Assembly (NCBI GenBank): GCA_045660325.1
Contig: JAZRDO010000023.1
Location: 1-64,000 of the forward strand
Direction of reading: 5' to 3'
Origin: SVTX01 sp045660325
Lineage (GTDB): Bacteria > Bacillota > Clostridia > Oscillospirales > CAG-272
DNA length: 64,000 nucleotides
How positions within the stretch are numbered: the first letter of the stretch is position 1; each line of letters opens with the position of its first letter. Made by a program: the position numbers and the translations under genes. Of this stretch, positions 1 to 6,461 are shown in pieces. A model generated the notes under the pieces. That model worked only from the letters and a program-made list of their open reading frames with translations. It had not been told where the DNA came from and searched no databases.

Positions 1-676
1 TCGAGGAAGTACCGATTATTTTGGTAATTCGTTTGTGAGCGGTGTAGAATGTGTTAAGCGTGAAAATGTTCGAAGAGAACTTGCTCAGATTGTCTTTTTC
101 TTTGTCGGTATATTTACGTAAGAAATTGATGCCGTTAATTACGTTCTTTGTGATAAGCGCGGTCGGATCCTTGGACTCGTAAAGTGTGTTCAAGGATTTC
201 GAGGTCGTTACCGCGTGTTTGTTCAAATCTGTAAACATCTGCTGGCTGCGCTGTAAGCCCTGATCTTTATACATAACCACAGAAATGGTTTCATTTTTCA
301 AGGTCTCATCTTCAGCCAATGCCGCATCAATAGCCGCCTTGCGGTGCTGACCATCATTGATCAAAAATGATGCATCCATATCAACTTCAAGAACACCTAC
401 TTGAGCACCATCTTGCATCGGCACAAAGTTAGCATCACCATCAATGGAAGCCGCCAGTGCAGAAAAAACATAAGAATCTCTGTTATTGAGAATATACTCT
501 TTGATTTCGGGAATTCTCAACTCATTCAGCTTGCGCTGGGCACGGTGTTCGGGAGCAACATCTCCGTTGTCAGAAATGAAGATTTTGCTTAACAGGCCGA
601 GAGGAACCATGCATATATAATATTCTTTTCCTGCCTGATTTCCCTTAACCGCCGGGAACTGATATTTCAGCAACAT
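1..676 (-). CDS. dndB: DndB, DNA phosphorothioation (sulfur modification) protein, partial
   Basis: The gene starts at an ATG with a GGAGGT ribosome site four bases upstream and stays open for 225 codons to the left edge, so its C-terminal part lies outside the window. The DGQHR motif that names the family is at residues 108-112 (context NDGQHRKAAID), followed by a QQMFTDLNKHA block around residue 145 that is typical of DGQHR-domain proteins. DndB proteins are usually about 360-380 residues, so roughly 60 percent is seen. In known systems dndB heads a dndBCDE operon in which DndC, DndD and DndE install phosphorothioate in the DNA backbone and DndB modulates expression or modification frequency. 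Here it is the promoter-proximal gene, and dndCDE would be expected leftward, outside the window. A generic DGQHR-domain protein is the main alternative. The family call is firm; the rest of the operon is inference. Confidence 0.85.
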   Translation of the reverse strand, partial: MLLKYQFPAVKGNQAGKEYYICMVPLGLLSKIFISDNGDVAPEHRAQRKLNELRIPEIKEYILNNRDSYVFSALAASIDGDANFVPMQDGAQVGVLEVDMDASFLINDGQHRKAAIDAALAEDETLKNETISVVMYKDQGLQRSQQMFTDLNKHAVTTSKSLNTLYESKDPTALITKNVINGINFLRKYTDKEKDNLSKFSSNIFTLNTFYTAHKRITKIIGTSS

Positions 677-695
677 ATAGACCTCCGATTTTGCT

Positions 696-715
696 ACTTA
701 AGTATATACGTAAGT
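696..715. promoter_or_regulatory. 20-bp imperfect inverted repeat over the dndB -10/start region
   Basis: ACTTAAGTATATACGTAAGT is an inverted repeat with one mismatched pair. It overlaps the first half of the -10 box and extends into the expected transcription start. Together with the palindrome upstream it gives two potential operator sites around one promoter. Confidence 0.55.
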
Positions 716-741
716 ATATCACAAAATTCGAATTTTGTCAA
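713..741 (-). promoter_or_regulatory. Promoter of dndB
   Basis: On the minus strand a perfect -35 (TTGACA, 736-741) is followed by a 17-bp spacer and TATACT (713-718). The gene's Shine-Dalgarno and ATG lie about 35 bp downstream. Consensus quality suggests strong basal transcription that would need repression. Confidence 0.85.
721..738. promoter_or_regulatory. 18-bp perfect palindrome in the dndB promoter spacer (operator candidate)
   Basis: The sequence ACAAAATTCGAATTTTGT equals its own reverse complement over all 18 bases. It fills the spacer between the -10 and -35 boxes and overlaps the first three bases of the -35. A dimeric repressor bound here would block RNA polymerase. The binding protein is unknown. 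Confidence 0.75.
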
Positions 742-846
742 TCCCTTTTGGAAAATCCTGTCGAGTTTTCTGCAATGGTTGCTTTGGTTTGGAATTTTGA
801 ATTCTTCGGATAATTTTAAGAATTACCACAAATCTGCCGACGTTTT

Positions 847-874
847 ATTATACCCTTTTGCAAAAGGGTATAAT
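847..874. repeat. 28-bp perfect palindrome with divergent -10-like boxes
   Basis: The left half ATTATACCCTTTTG is followed directly by its exact reverse complement CAAAAGGGTATAAT. Each arm ends in a TATAAT-like hexamer (one per strand), and a further TATAAT follows at 879-884 as a direct repeat of GGGTATAAT. It could be a protein-binding site, a cruciform or a recombination site. Confidence 0.6.
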
Positions 875-938
875 GGGGTATAATCGCTCGGCGGTTATCT
901 TTGATTACAGCGGTGCAAATATTTCACCGTGAGGGGAC

Positions 939-967
939 TTGAATTATCCGCGATTTTATGGTATAAT
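939..967 (+). promoter_or_regulatory. Orphan consensus promoter with extended -10
   Basis: TTGAAT, 17 bp, then TATGGTATAAT. A GGAGGT motif follows at once but has no start codon within reach. A CCACCTC/GAGGTGG stem (984-990 with 1013-1019) would mask a second ribosome site ahead of an ATG at 1025. The product may be an untranslated RNA or the remains of a gene. Confidence 0.55.
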
Positions 968-1189
968 GGAGGTAATAAAAAATCCACCTCGGTTGGAGCT
1001 TGCGACTCTTTTGAGGTGGTGAGTATGATATGCGATTTGAGGTCTGACCACAGGTTTGACCATTTACGGCTTCGGACTACGTGGGAATTATGGACTTTGC
1101 GGCACGCAAAAGCACGTTTTTCGGACAAAAAAGCACCGAAAAGCACTCAAAAAGAGGCAAAAAATCGGTATTTCTTTGTTTGGGAGCTA

Positions 1190-1223
1190 GATGCTGCAGG
1201 TTCGAGTCCTGTCACTTCGACCA
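1190..1223 (+). other. tRNA 3'-end fragment (T arm, acceptor strand and CCA)
   Basis: A T-stem/loop (GCAGG, loop TTCGAGT, CCTGT) is followed by an acceptor-like CACTTCGA and CCA. I found no matching 5' acceptor strand (CGAAGTG), D arm or anticodon arm in the preceding 90 bases, so this is a fragment and not a tRNA gene. It may derive from a long-variable-arm tRNA such as tRNA-Leu, but the isotype cannot be fixed. Such remnants are typical of tRNA-targeting integrases. Confidence 0.6.
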
Positions 1224-1225
1224 AA

Positions 1226-1257
1226 ACAAAAAGGACGGCTTGTGCCGTCCTTTTTGT
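1226..1257 (+). terminator. Intrinsic terminator after the first tRNA fragment
   Basis: A perfect stem of about 13 bp (CAAAAAGGACGGC with its complement) around a TTGT loop, running into a T-rich tract. It probably was the terminator of the original tRNA gene. Confidence 0.8.
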
Positions 1258-1402
1258 TTTGCTCAATGTAATAGCGATGAGAACCTGCGAAAATGCAAAT
1301 GGCGGATGTAGCCATTTGCGTTTTGTTGCAAAGAGAATGCTGTGCATTCTCTTGATTTGACGCATTTGATGTTGCGGAAGCAACGCGGCAAATCTCGGTT
1401 CT

Positions 1403-1425
1403 GAGTCCTGTCACTTCGACCAAAA
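1403..1425 (+). repeat. Second copy of the tRNA-end direct repeat
   Basis: Twenty-three bases from GAGTCCTGTC through GACCAAAA are identical to 1204-1226, 199 bp upstream. Here the T arm upstream is degenerate (GGTTCTGAGTCC), so this copy is more decayed or was rebuilt by recombination. The pair could be attachment-site duplications. Confidence 0.6.
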
Positions 1426-1460
1426 ACAAAAGGGATGGCTGAGTCATCCCTTTTGTTTTT
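1422..1460 (+). terminator. Intrinsic terminator after the second tRNA fragment
   Basis: A 16-bp perfect stem (1422-1437 with 1445-1460) around a seven-base loop, with A and T tracts at its base so that it could work in both directions. On the other strand it sits just past the end of the XRE regulator and may also terminate that gene. Confidence 0.75.
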
Positions 1461-1516
1461 GCCTACTACGATGCAAATTTTGAGGGCTAACGGTTTGTTT
1501 CCGTCAGCCCTTTGCT

Positions 1517-2170
1517 TCATCTTTTCTTGTAAATCACAAGTTCGGGGTTCTCGCCATTTTCCTCATAAGTACATACCAAAAGGAAGTCCATGTTGGCAAC
1601 AATTCCGTAGCATTTTGTTTCTCCCTCGAGCTGGCTACCGAGGTAGGTCTGCTTATCGTCGAGGAATTTCACTTTTTCTCCATTTGGAAGTGTGTATTCC
1701 ATATTGACAAATTCACCAGGCAGCACGTTCAGATTCTCAACCTTAGGCAATCCTTCAATATGTAAAAGCGTGTTTAATTCGTGAATCAACTGCTCTTTGA
1801 ACTCTTCGAGCTTTTCTTTTCCACCGATTTCGGCATATCGCTTCCAAATATCAAGGGTGTATTCACCGCCCGAATAGCACCATTTGCAGTATTCCTCGTT
1901 GAAATTGCCATCAGTTTCACGGCTCGTATTACAGTCCTCAAGAGGCATACCGCAGCACCCGCAAATGAGTTTTCTCGGAGAACCGAGAAGCGTGTTGATC
2001 GACACATCAAACAACTGTGAAAGCAGCTTGAAAGTATCTATATTCGGTATTGTTTCTCCTGTTTCCCATCGGGACACAGCTTGCCTTGTTACGAATATCT
2101 TTTCCGCAAGCTCCTCCTGCGAGAGTCCTTTTTTCGTTCTTAATTCGTAGATAATATCTTTCGTCTCCAT
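1517..2170 (-). CDS. XRE-family regulator with C-terminal zinc-ribbon
   Basis: A 217-residue protein with an N-terminal Cro/C1-type helix-turn-helix (residues about 5-62; KKGLSQEELAEKIFVTRQAV then SRWETGETIPN), the usual XRE signature. A cysteine-rich segment follows (Cys70, 72, 73, 80, 95, 98), matching the putative zinc-ribbon found fused to XRE domains in Firmicutes. A 100-residue C-terminal part is unrecognised and may sense a ligand. The frame is open further upstream, but the ATG used here has an AGGTGG ribosome site and lies downstream of a perfect promoter. It sits between the putative island edge and a divergently oriented intergenic region, so it could regulate neighbours, but no target can be read from sequence. 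Confidence 0.85.
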   Translation of the reverse strand: METKDIIYELRTKKGLSQEELAEKIFVTRQAVSRWETGETIPNIDTFKLLSQLFDVSINTLLGSPRKLICGCCGMPLEDCNTSRETDGNFNEEYCKWCYSGGEYTLDIWKRYAEIGGKEKLEEFKEQLIHELNTLLHIEGLPKVENLNVLPGEFVNMEYTLPNGEKVKFLDDKQTYLGSQLEGETKCYGIVANMDFLLVCTYEENGENPELVIYKKR

Positions 2171-2200
2171 AAAATCACCACCTTCATTAGTTATGATTAT

Positions 2201-2229
2201 ATTATACCATAGGCTATCATTATTGACAA
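2201..2229 (-). promoter_or_regulatory. Promoter of the XRE regulator
   Basis: TTGTCA, 17 bp, then TATGGTATAAT (extended -10) on the minus strand, about 30 bp before the chosen ATG. Its position supports the short start rather than the upstream extension. Confidence 0.8.
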
Positions 2230-2261
2230 GCAACTGGCTGTTGCTGTCTGATCGCCGATTC

Positions 2262-3164
2262 TTATTTATTATTATCTTTTCTCTTAAAAACAGGCCCGTC
2301 ACTTGAACAAAGCCACGCTCCAATAACCATCAAGCCAAATGCAATAAAGTATGTATAGTGAGGAACGTCACGGAAGATCAAAAGAGACAGCAGAGTGCCT
2401 ATAAAAGGGGCTACCGCATAAAAAGCGCTCGTTCTCGCGGCACCAAGTATTCTCTGCGCATAAACGTAAAAAAAGATACTGAGTCCGTATGCAACGAAGC
2501 CCACACCAAGAACGGCAAGCACACTCCAGATCGCCTTAATACGCTCTCCAAGACAAAGACCTATGATAACTGAGCCAAGTCCTGAAAAAATACCCTTTAA
2601 GAGAACAATCTCCAAAGGATCTTTTGAAGAGAGCTTTCTCGTACAGTTGTTTTCAATGCCCCAGCAGACACAGGCAAGGAGAATAAAGAGCGAGCCGACC
2701 GAGAATTTAAGACTCGAAATATCCTCAAAGGACAAAAGCGCACACGATACCGTAACGAACAGAATGCCAATCCAAAGGCGAGAACTGATTTTCTCCTTAA
2801 ATATCATCAATGCGATAACAGCGGTCGCTACGATCTCAAAGTTATTGAGAAGCGACGCATTTGCCGCCGTTGTACACGAAAGGCCAAGCAATAAAAAGAT
2901 AGGTGCGGCAATATCGAGCACTATCATTGCTAAGGTATACGGAAGATCTGACCTGGTTATTTTTTCTTCAGTACATTCTGTTTTTTTCGCCTTGCGAATA
3001 AGAGCAATAACACCCATTCCGAGTCCAGCGCCCATATACAGAAATCCCGCCATCAAGGTCGAGGGCATATAGTCAAGCAATAGCTTAGAAAACGGCGAGT
3101 TAATAGCGTATAACGCCGCTGCCAGTATGGCTAACAGTATGCCTGTTGTTTTAGTTTTCTTCAT
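2262..3164 (-). CDS. EamA/DMT-superfamily transporter
   Basis: Three hundred residues with about ten hydrophobic segments arranged as two five-helix EamA repeats. The first begins GILLAILAAALYAINSPFSK; the second covers about residues 155-290 with the typical late SAFYAVAPFIGTLLSLLIF helix. This is the drug/metabolite transporter fold, whose members usually export metabolites or amino acids; the substrate cannot be told. The C-terminus is basic (KRKDNNK), consistent with a cytoplasmic end. It has its own extended -10 promoter, and the XRE regulator promoter lies just past its stop codon, so the two genes are separate transcripts in the same direction. Confidence 0.85.
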   Translation of the reverse strand: MKKTKTTGILLAILAAALYAINSPFSKLLLDYMPSTLMAGFLYMGAGLGMGVIALIRKAKKTECTEEKITRSDLPYTLAMIVLDIAAPIFLLLGLSCTTAANASLLNNFEIVATAVIALMIFKEKISSRLWIGILFVTVSCALLSFEDISSLKFSVGSLFILLACVCWGIENNCTRKLSSKDPLEIVLLKGIFSGLGSVIIGLCLGERIKAIWSVLAVLGVGFVAYGLSIFFYVYAQRILGAARTSAFYAVAPFIGTLLSLLIFRDVPHYTYFIAFGLMVIGAWLCSSDGPVFKRKDNNK

Positions 3165-3216
3165 GTTTGTACTATCCTATAAATCAATTAATAAATTCAT
3201 ACTTATCGATGAGCTT

Positions 3217-3245
3217 ATTATACCATATTTTGATGAATATTTCAA
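3217..3245 (-). promoter_or_regulatory. Promoter of the EamA transporter
   Basis: TTGAAA, 17 bp, TATGGTATAAT on the minus strand, followed by an AGGA ribosome site before the ATG. Confidence 0.8.
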
Positions 3246-3274
3246 CCGTTTTCCTACTTCATCACAAATATTAA

Positions 3275-3297
3275 AGGGCGACCGACACGGTCGCCCT
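3275..3297 (-). terminator. Terminator after trxA
   Basis: A nine-base-pair GC-rich stem (AGGGCGACC with its complement) and a five-base loop, followed on the minus strand by a moderately T-rich stretch. It closes the reductase-thioredoxin operon. Confidence 0.7.
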
Positions 3298-3312
3298 GCT
3301 CTTTTTTCTTTA

Positions 3313-3618
3313 TTATTTCAAAAGCTCGAGTATCTGATCCTTTGTGCGGTAGCCAACGGCTTTGTTTACAACCTCGCCGTTCTTAACTACGACAAGCGTA
3401 GGAATGCTTACGATACCGAATGCGGTAGCGAGCGCGCCCTCCTCGTCAACGTCGATCTTACCAACCTTTATATCACTTCTCTCGTGAGCGATCTGCTCAA
3501 CGAGGGGTGCGATCATCTTACAAGGGCCGCACCAGGTTGCGTAAAAGTCGATAAGCACGGGACGGTCGGATTCAATAACCTCCGCCTGAAAATTAGCATT
3601 TGTAATTTTGATTTCCAT
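3313..3618 (-). CDS. trxA: Thioredoxin
   Basis: A complete 101-residue thioredoxin, the normal family length. The redox motif WCGPC lies at residues 29-33 (Cys30 and Cys33), preceded by VLIDFYA, and the cis-proline segment SIPTL is near residue 75. It reduces protein disulfides in the cytoplasm. The gene begins 11 bases after the stop of the ferredoxin-thioredoxin reductase-like gene, so both are probably co-transcribed and the neighbour is the likely electron donor, in place of NADPH-dependent TrxB, which is not seen in this window. Confidence 0.95.
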   Translation of the reverse strand: MEIKITNANFQAEVIESDRPVLIDFYATWCGPCKMIAPLVEQIAHERSDIKVGKIDVDEEGALATAFGIVSIPTLVVVKNGEVVNKAVGYRTKDQILELLK

Positions 3619-3629
3619 ATTATTTCTCC

Positions 3630-3830
3630 TTAGTCTTTAGTCTTGTAATAGAGCATACAGTGGCAGTAGCCCTCGAAATTCGGATCCTTTATCTGATCCT
3701 TGAACTGCTTGCACATACACTTTGTATCCTCGCTCTGCTCACGAACGCAGGGACAGTAGCCGCCTGTTCTCTTTAAGCCCTCTCTTATTGTGTCAACGAT
3801 CTCTTTATTGGGATTTACCTTGATTGCCAT
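3630..3830 (-). CDS. Ferredoxin-thioredoxin reductase catalytic (beta) subunit-like protein
   Basis: A 66-residue protein with three CxC pairs: CPC (26, 28), CMC (38, 40) and CHC (56, 58). This is the cysteine layout of the ferredoxin:thioredoxin reductase catalytic chain, in which four cysteines hold a 4Fe-4S cluster and two form the active disulfide next to it. The family passes electrons from reduced ferredoxin to thioredoxin one at a time. It is shorter than plant chains but normal for small clostridial homologues. The start chosen lies 11 bases past GGA and directly after a perfect promoter; the upstream in-frame extension is not plausible. No variable (alpha) subunit is nearby. Confidence 0.85.
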   Translation of the reverse strand: MAIKVNPNKEIVDTIREGLKRTGGYCPCVREQSEDTKCMCKQFKDQIKDPNFEGYCHCMLYYKTKD

Positions 3831-3866
3831 ATATAATACTGTCCTTTCATAAATTTGTGTATACAC

Positions 3867-3895
3867 ATTATACCATAAATCCGCGCACTTGTCAA
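3867..3895 (-). promoter_or_regulatory. Promoter of the FTR-trxA operon
   Basis: TTGACA, 17 bp, TATGGTATAAT on the minus strand. The -35 sits in the T tract of the upstream terminator, so the two signals are packed back to back. Confidence 0.85.
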
Positions 3896-3900
3896 TAAAA

Positions 3901-3931
3901 AATATGCCCGAGGCAAGCCCTCGGGCATATT
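3901..3931 (-). terminator. Terminator after the phosphopantetheinyl transferase gene
   Basis: A 13-bp perfect stem (AATATGCCCGAGG with its complement, loop CAAGC) starting one base past the stop codon, followed on the minus strand by ATTTTTTATT. Confidence 0.85.
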
Positions 3932-3932
3932 T

Positions 3933-4529
3933 TCATTGTCTGTCAAATTTTGCTTTTTCCGCATTACTTCCCGCGACGGAAATAACGTAATTTTTGTTAT
4001 TTATCTCAACGTCAACCGTTTTCACAGAGTGGTCTGCAATAACGATATTCTGGGGAGAGAACGCGCGGGCATAAAGGCTCTTGAAGATGCTTTCCTTCTT
4101 CGTCCAAAGCCTTGTAGTGTAAAGGTTTCTTTCGCACTCGGGAAGCGTCATAGCCCCTCCGAGCTCGTCTTCGGAAAACACCTTTTTTGCTATCCTTGCC
4201 GCCCTGTCGCTGACGATCTCAATATCGACGCCGACGGGATGCTCGGAGATCGCAACGGCAACCGCATCATCTGTGTGCGAAAGTGCGAAATGCAATTCGT
4301 CGCACACCCACGCGCCGTTGTCCGCCTTCTTGAAATCAAGCTCCGAAAATTTGATTCCGTGCGACACACAAGCCGCCTCAAGCAGCTTCCAAACGTAATA
4401 TTTTTCTTTCTTTAATCTATCGTTGCGGACGGAGTTGATTTCATCCTCTCTTGCCTTCGGGTAAACAGCAAAATCGCAGTCACCCTCAGGTATTGCCGCA
4501 TAATAGACGTAAACACCGAAAATTTTCAT
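3933..4529 (-). CDS. 4'-phosphopantetheinyl transferase (Sfp type)
   Basis: A 198-residue member of the Sfp/AcpS superfamily, which moves the phosphopantetheine arm of CoA onto a serine of carrier proteins. The magnesium- and CoA-binding motifs are clear: HFALSHTDD near residues 80-88, GVDIE at 100-104 and WTKKES at 142-147. Length fits the Sfp (not the 120-residue AcpS) class. It starts three bases after the stop of the exporter gene and shares its operon. Sfp enzymes usually serve non-ribosomal peptide or polyketide synthases, but no synthase is present here; acting as a general carrier-protein activator is equally possible. Confidence 0.9.
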   Translation of the reverse strand: MKIFGVYVYYAAIPEGDCDFAVYPKAREDEINSVRNDRLKKEKYYVWKLLEAACVSHGIKFSELDFKKADNGAWVCDELHFALSHTDDAVAVAISEHPVGVDIEIVSDRAARIAKKVFSEDELGGAMTLPECERNLYTTRLWTKKESIFKSLYARAFSPQNIVIADHSVKTVDVEINNKNYVISVAGSNAEKAKFDRQ

Positions 4530-4532
4530 ATA

Positions 4533-6461
4533 TCACTCCAGCTCAAACGCGCCGGTATAAAGCTGATAATAGGTTCCCTTCTTATCAAGCAAGCTCTCGT
4601 GCGAGCCGCGTTCAATGATCTCGCCCTTTTCAAGAACCATAATAACGTCGGAGTTCATAATCGTAGAAAGACGATGGGCAATTACAAATACGGTTCTGCC
4701 CTCCATGAGCTTATCCATACCTCTCTGCACGATCGCCTCGGTTCTCGTGTCTATCGAGGAGGTCGCTTCGTCAAGGATCATAACAGGCGGATCTGCAACC
4801 GCGGCGCGCGCGATAGCGATAAGCTGTCTCTGTCCCTGCGAGAGATTTGCGCCGTTGTTCGTAAGCTCAGTGTTATATCCGTGAGGAAGACGCGTAATGA
4901 AATCGTCCGCGCCCGCAAGCTTTGCCGCCGCGATACATTCCTCGTCAGTAGCATCAAGCTTACCGTAACGGATATTGTCTATAACGCTACCCGTAAAGAG
5001 ATTCGTCTCTTGGAGAACTATACCGAGAGAACGACGAAGATCGCTCTTTCTGATCTTATTAATATTGATGCCGTCGTAACGGATCTTACCGTCCGCAATA
5101 TCGTAGAATCTGTTGATAAGATTGGTGATCGTCGTCTTACCCGCACCTGTCGAGCCGACAAACGCCACCTTCTGACCGGGCTCGGCATAAACCGATACGT
5201 TCTTTAATACCTGCTTGCCTTCCTCGTAGCCGAAGTCAACGTCAACCATTCTTACGTCACCGCGAAGACGAATATATTCAAGCGTTCCGTCACGGTGAGG
5301 ATGCTTCCAAGCCCACACGCCCGTGTGATGCTCTACCTCACGAATATTGCCGTCGTCATCGATCTCGGCATTAACGAGGGTTACGTAGCCGTCGTCGGAT
5401 TCGGGCATCTCATCCATAAGCTTGAAGATTCTATCCGCGCCCGCGAGCGACATAACGATGGAGTTGATCTGCTGGGAGAGAGAGTTTACGTTACCTGTAA
5501 ACTGCTTTGTCATTCCAAGGAAAGGAACGACTATATCAATCGTAAAGGGCAAGCCTGAAATTGAAAGGTTAGGACAGTTCGTAAGCACGAAAAGACCGCC
5601 CGCCATAGCGCAGATAACGTAGAGAACGTTACCGATATTCATAATGATCGGGCCTAAGCAGTTCGCGTACGCGTGAGCGCGGAAGCTGTCCTCGCAAAGC
5701 TGCTCGTTAAGCTTATCAAAGTCCTCCTGACACTTTTCCTCGTGTGTGAACACCTTGATTACTCTCTGTCCGTTCATCATTTCCTGAACAAAGCCCTCGG
5801 CTTCCGCTATCGACTTCTGCTGACGGATAAAGAACTTGGCAGAGCCGCCGCCGACCTTCTTTGAAACAAGAACCATAGCGACAACACCCGCAAGTATGAT
5901 AAGAGTCATCCATACGCTATACCACATCATAATGAAGAACACCGTAATTACTATCGTTCCCGCCTGAATAAACGTAGGAAGCGACTGGGATACAAGCTGA
6001 CGGAGCGTATCAATATCGTTCGTATAATAGCTCATGATATCGCCGTGCTTGTGGGTGTCAAAGTAGCTTATGGGAAGATTTTGCATCTTCTCAAACATTT
6101 TGTGTCTCATCTTGTTTAAGAAGCCCTGTGTAATGTACGCCATAAGCTGCGTATGAATAGTAATAAGAATGATTGCTAAAATATAAAGAGATGCAAGTGT
6201 GATCGTCAAGGGCAAAATACGTTCCTTGGCGGCATCCCACGAGAAGTTACCCGCCTTAACGAAATCGTCGATAACGGCGAAGATTCTCTGCTGGAAGAGC
6301 GCGGGCATAGCGCTTACGCCTGCCGAAAGAAGAATGCAAAGGCAGGTCAGGGGCATAAGCACGGGATAGAAGCTGAAAAGAAGCTTCAATACTCTGAAGA
6401 GCGCGCGAAAATTCATCTTCGGCTTTCCGCCCTTCATTGCGGGAGAAGTATTCTTACTCAT
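4533..6461 (-). CDS. ABC transporter, fused permease/ATPase, catalytic half
   Basis: A 642-residue type IV ABC exporter half: six membrane helices in the first 330 residues, then an ATPase domain. Walker A is GSTGAGKTT (436-444), the signature is LSQGQ (540-544) instead of LSGGQ, Walker B ends LDE (563-565) with the catalytic Glu, and the switch His is at 596. A roughly 80-residue insert with acidic and His residues (MPESDDGYVTLVN onward) precedes Walker A. The start used here overlaps the end of the upstream half-transporter by eight bases and has a GGAGG site; the further upstream in-frame ATG is less likely. With its partner it should form a heterodimeric lipid, peptide or drug exporter. 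Confidence 0.9.
   Translation of the reverse strand: MSKNTSPAMKGGKPKMNFRALFRVLKLLFSFYPVLMPLTCLCILLSAGVSAMPALFQQRIFAVIDDFVKAGNFSWDAAKERILPLTITLASLYILAIILITIHTQLMAYITQGFLNKMRHKMFEKMQNLPISYFDTHKHGDIMSYYTNDIDTLRQLVSQSLPTFIQAGTIVITVFFIMMWYSVWMTLIILAGVVAMVLVSKKVGGGSAKFFIRQQKSIAEAEGFVQEMMNGQRVIKVFTHEEKCQEDFDKLNEQLCEDSFRAHAYANCLGPIIMNIGNVLYVICAMAGGLFVLTNCPNLSISGLPFTIDIVVPFLGMTKQFTGNVNSLSQQINSIVMSLAGADRIFKLMDEMPESDDGYVTLVNAEIDDDGNIREVEHHTGVWAWKHPHRDGTLEYIRLRGDVRMVDVDFGYEEGKQVLKNVSVYAEPGQKVAFVGSTGAGKTTITNLINRFYDIADGKIRYDGININKIRKSDLRRSLGIVLQETNLFTGSVIDNIRYGKLDATDEECIAAAKLAGADDFITRLPHGYNTELTNNGANLSQGQRQLIAIARAAVADPPVMILDEATSSIDTRTEAIVQRGMDKLMEGRTVFVIAHRLSTIMNSDVIMVLEKGEIIERGSHESLLDKKGTYYQLYTGAFELE

Larger units (their letters stand above)
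742..1516. other. Gene-poor region with palindrome, orphan promoter, tRNA-like fragments and terminators
   Basis: No reading frame here looks like a conserved protein. The stretch contains a 28-bp palindrome, a consensus promoter with no evident product, two fragments resembling tRNA 3' ends that share a 23-bp direct repeat, and two strong intrinsic terminators, all listed separately. It separates dndB from ordinary chromosomal genes and resembles the scarred edge of an integrated element. Confidence 0.6.

Noticed and set aside
1139..1223. A complete tRNA gene ending at the CCA
   Set aside because: Only the T arm and 3' acceptor strand are seen; no matching 5' acceptor, D arm or anticodon arm could be found in the preceding 90 bases.
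929..1360. Open frame on the plus strand with a possible ribosome site at ATG 1025
   Set aside because: It runs through the tRNA-like fragment and the strong terminator at 1226-1257 and matches no family I know. Kept only as a possible RNA-level signal.
1147..1520. Three overlapping minus-strand frames containing VEVTGLEPAAS- or FGRSDRTRTC-like strings
   Set aside because: These are the well-known false proteins produced by reading the antisense of tRNA 3' ends and flanking terminators.
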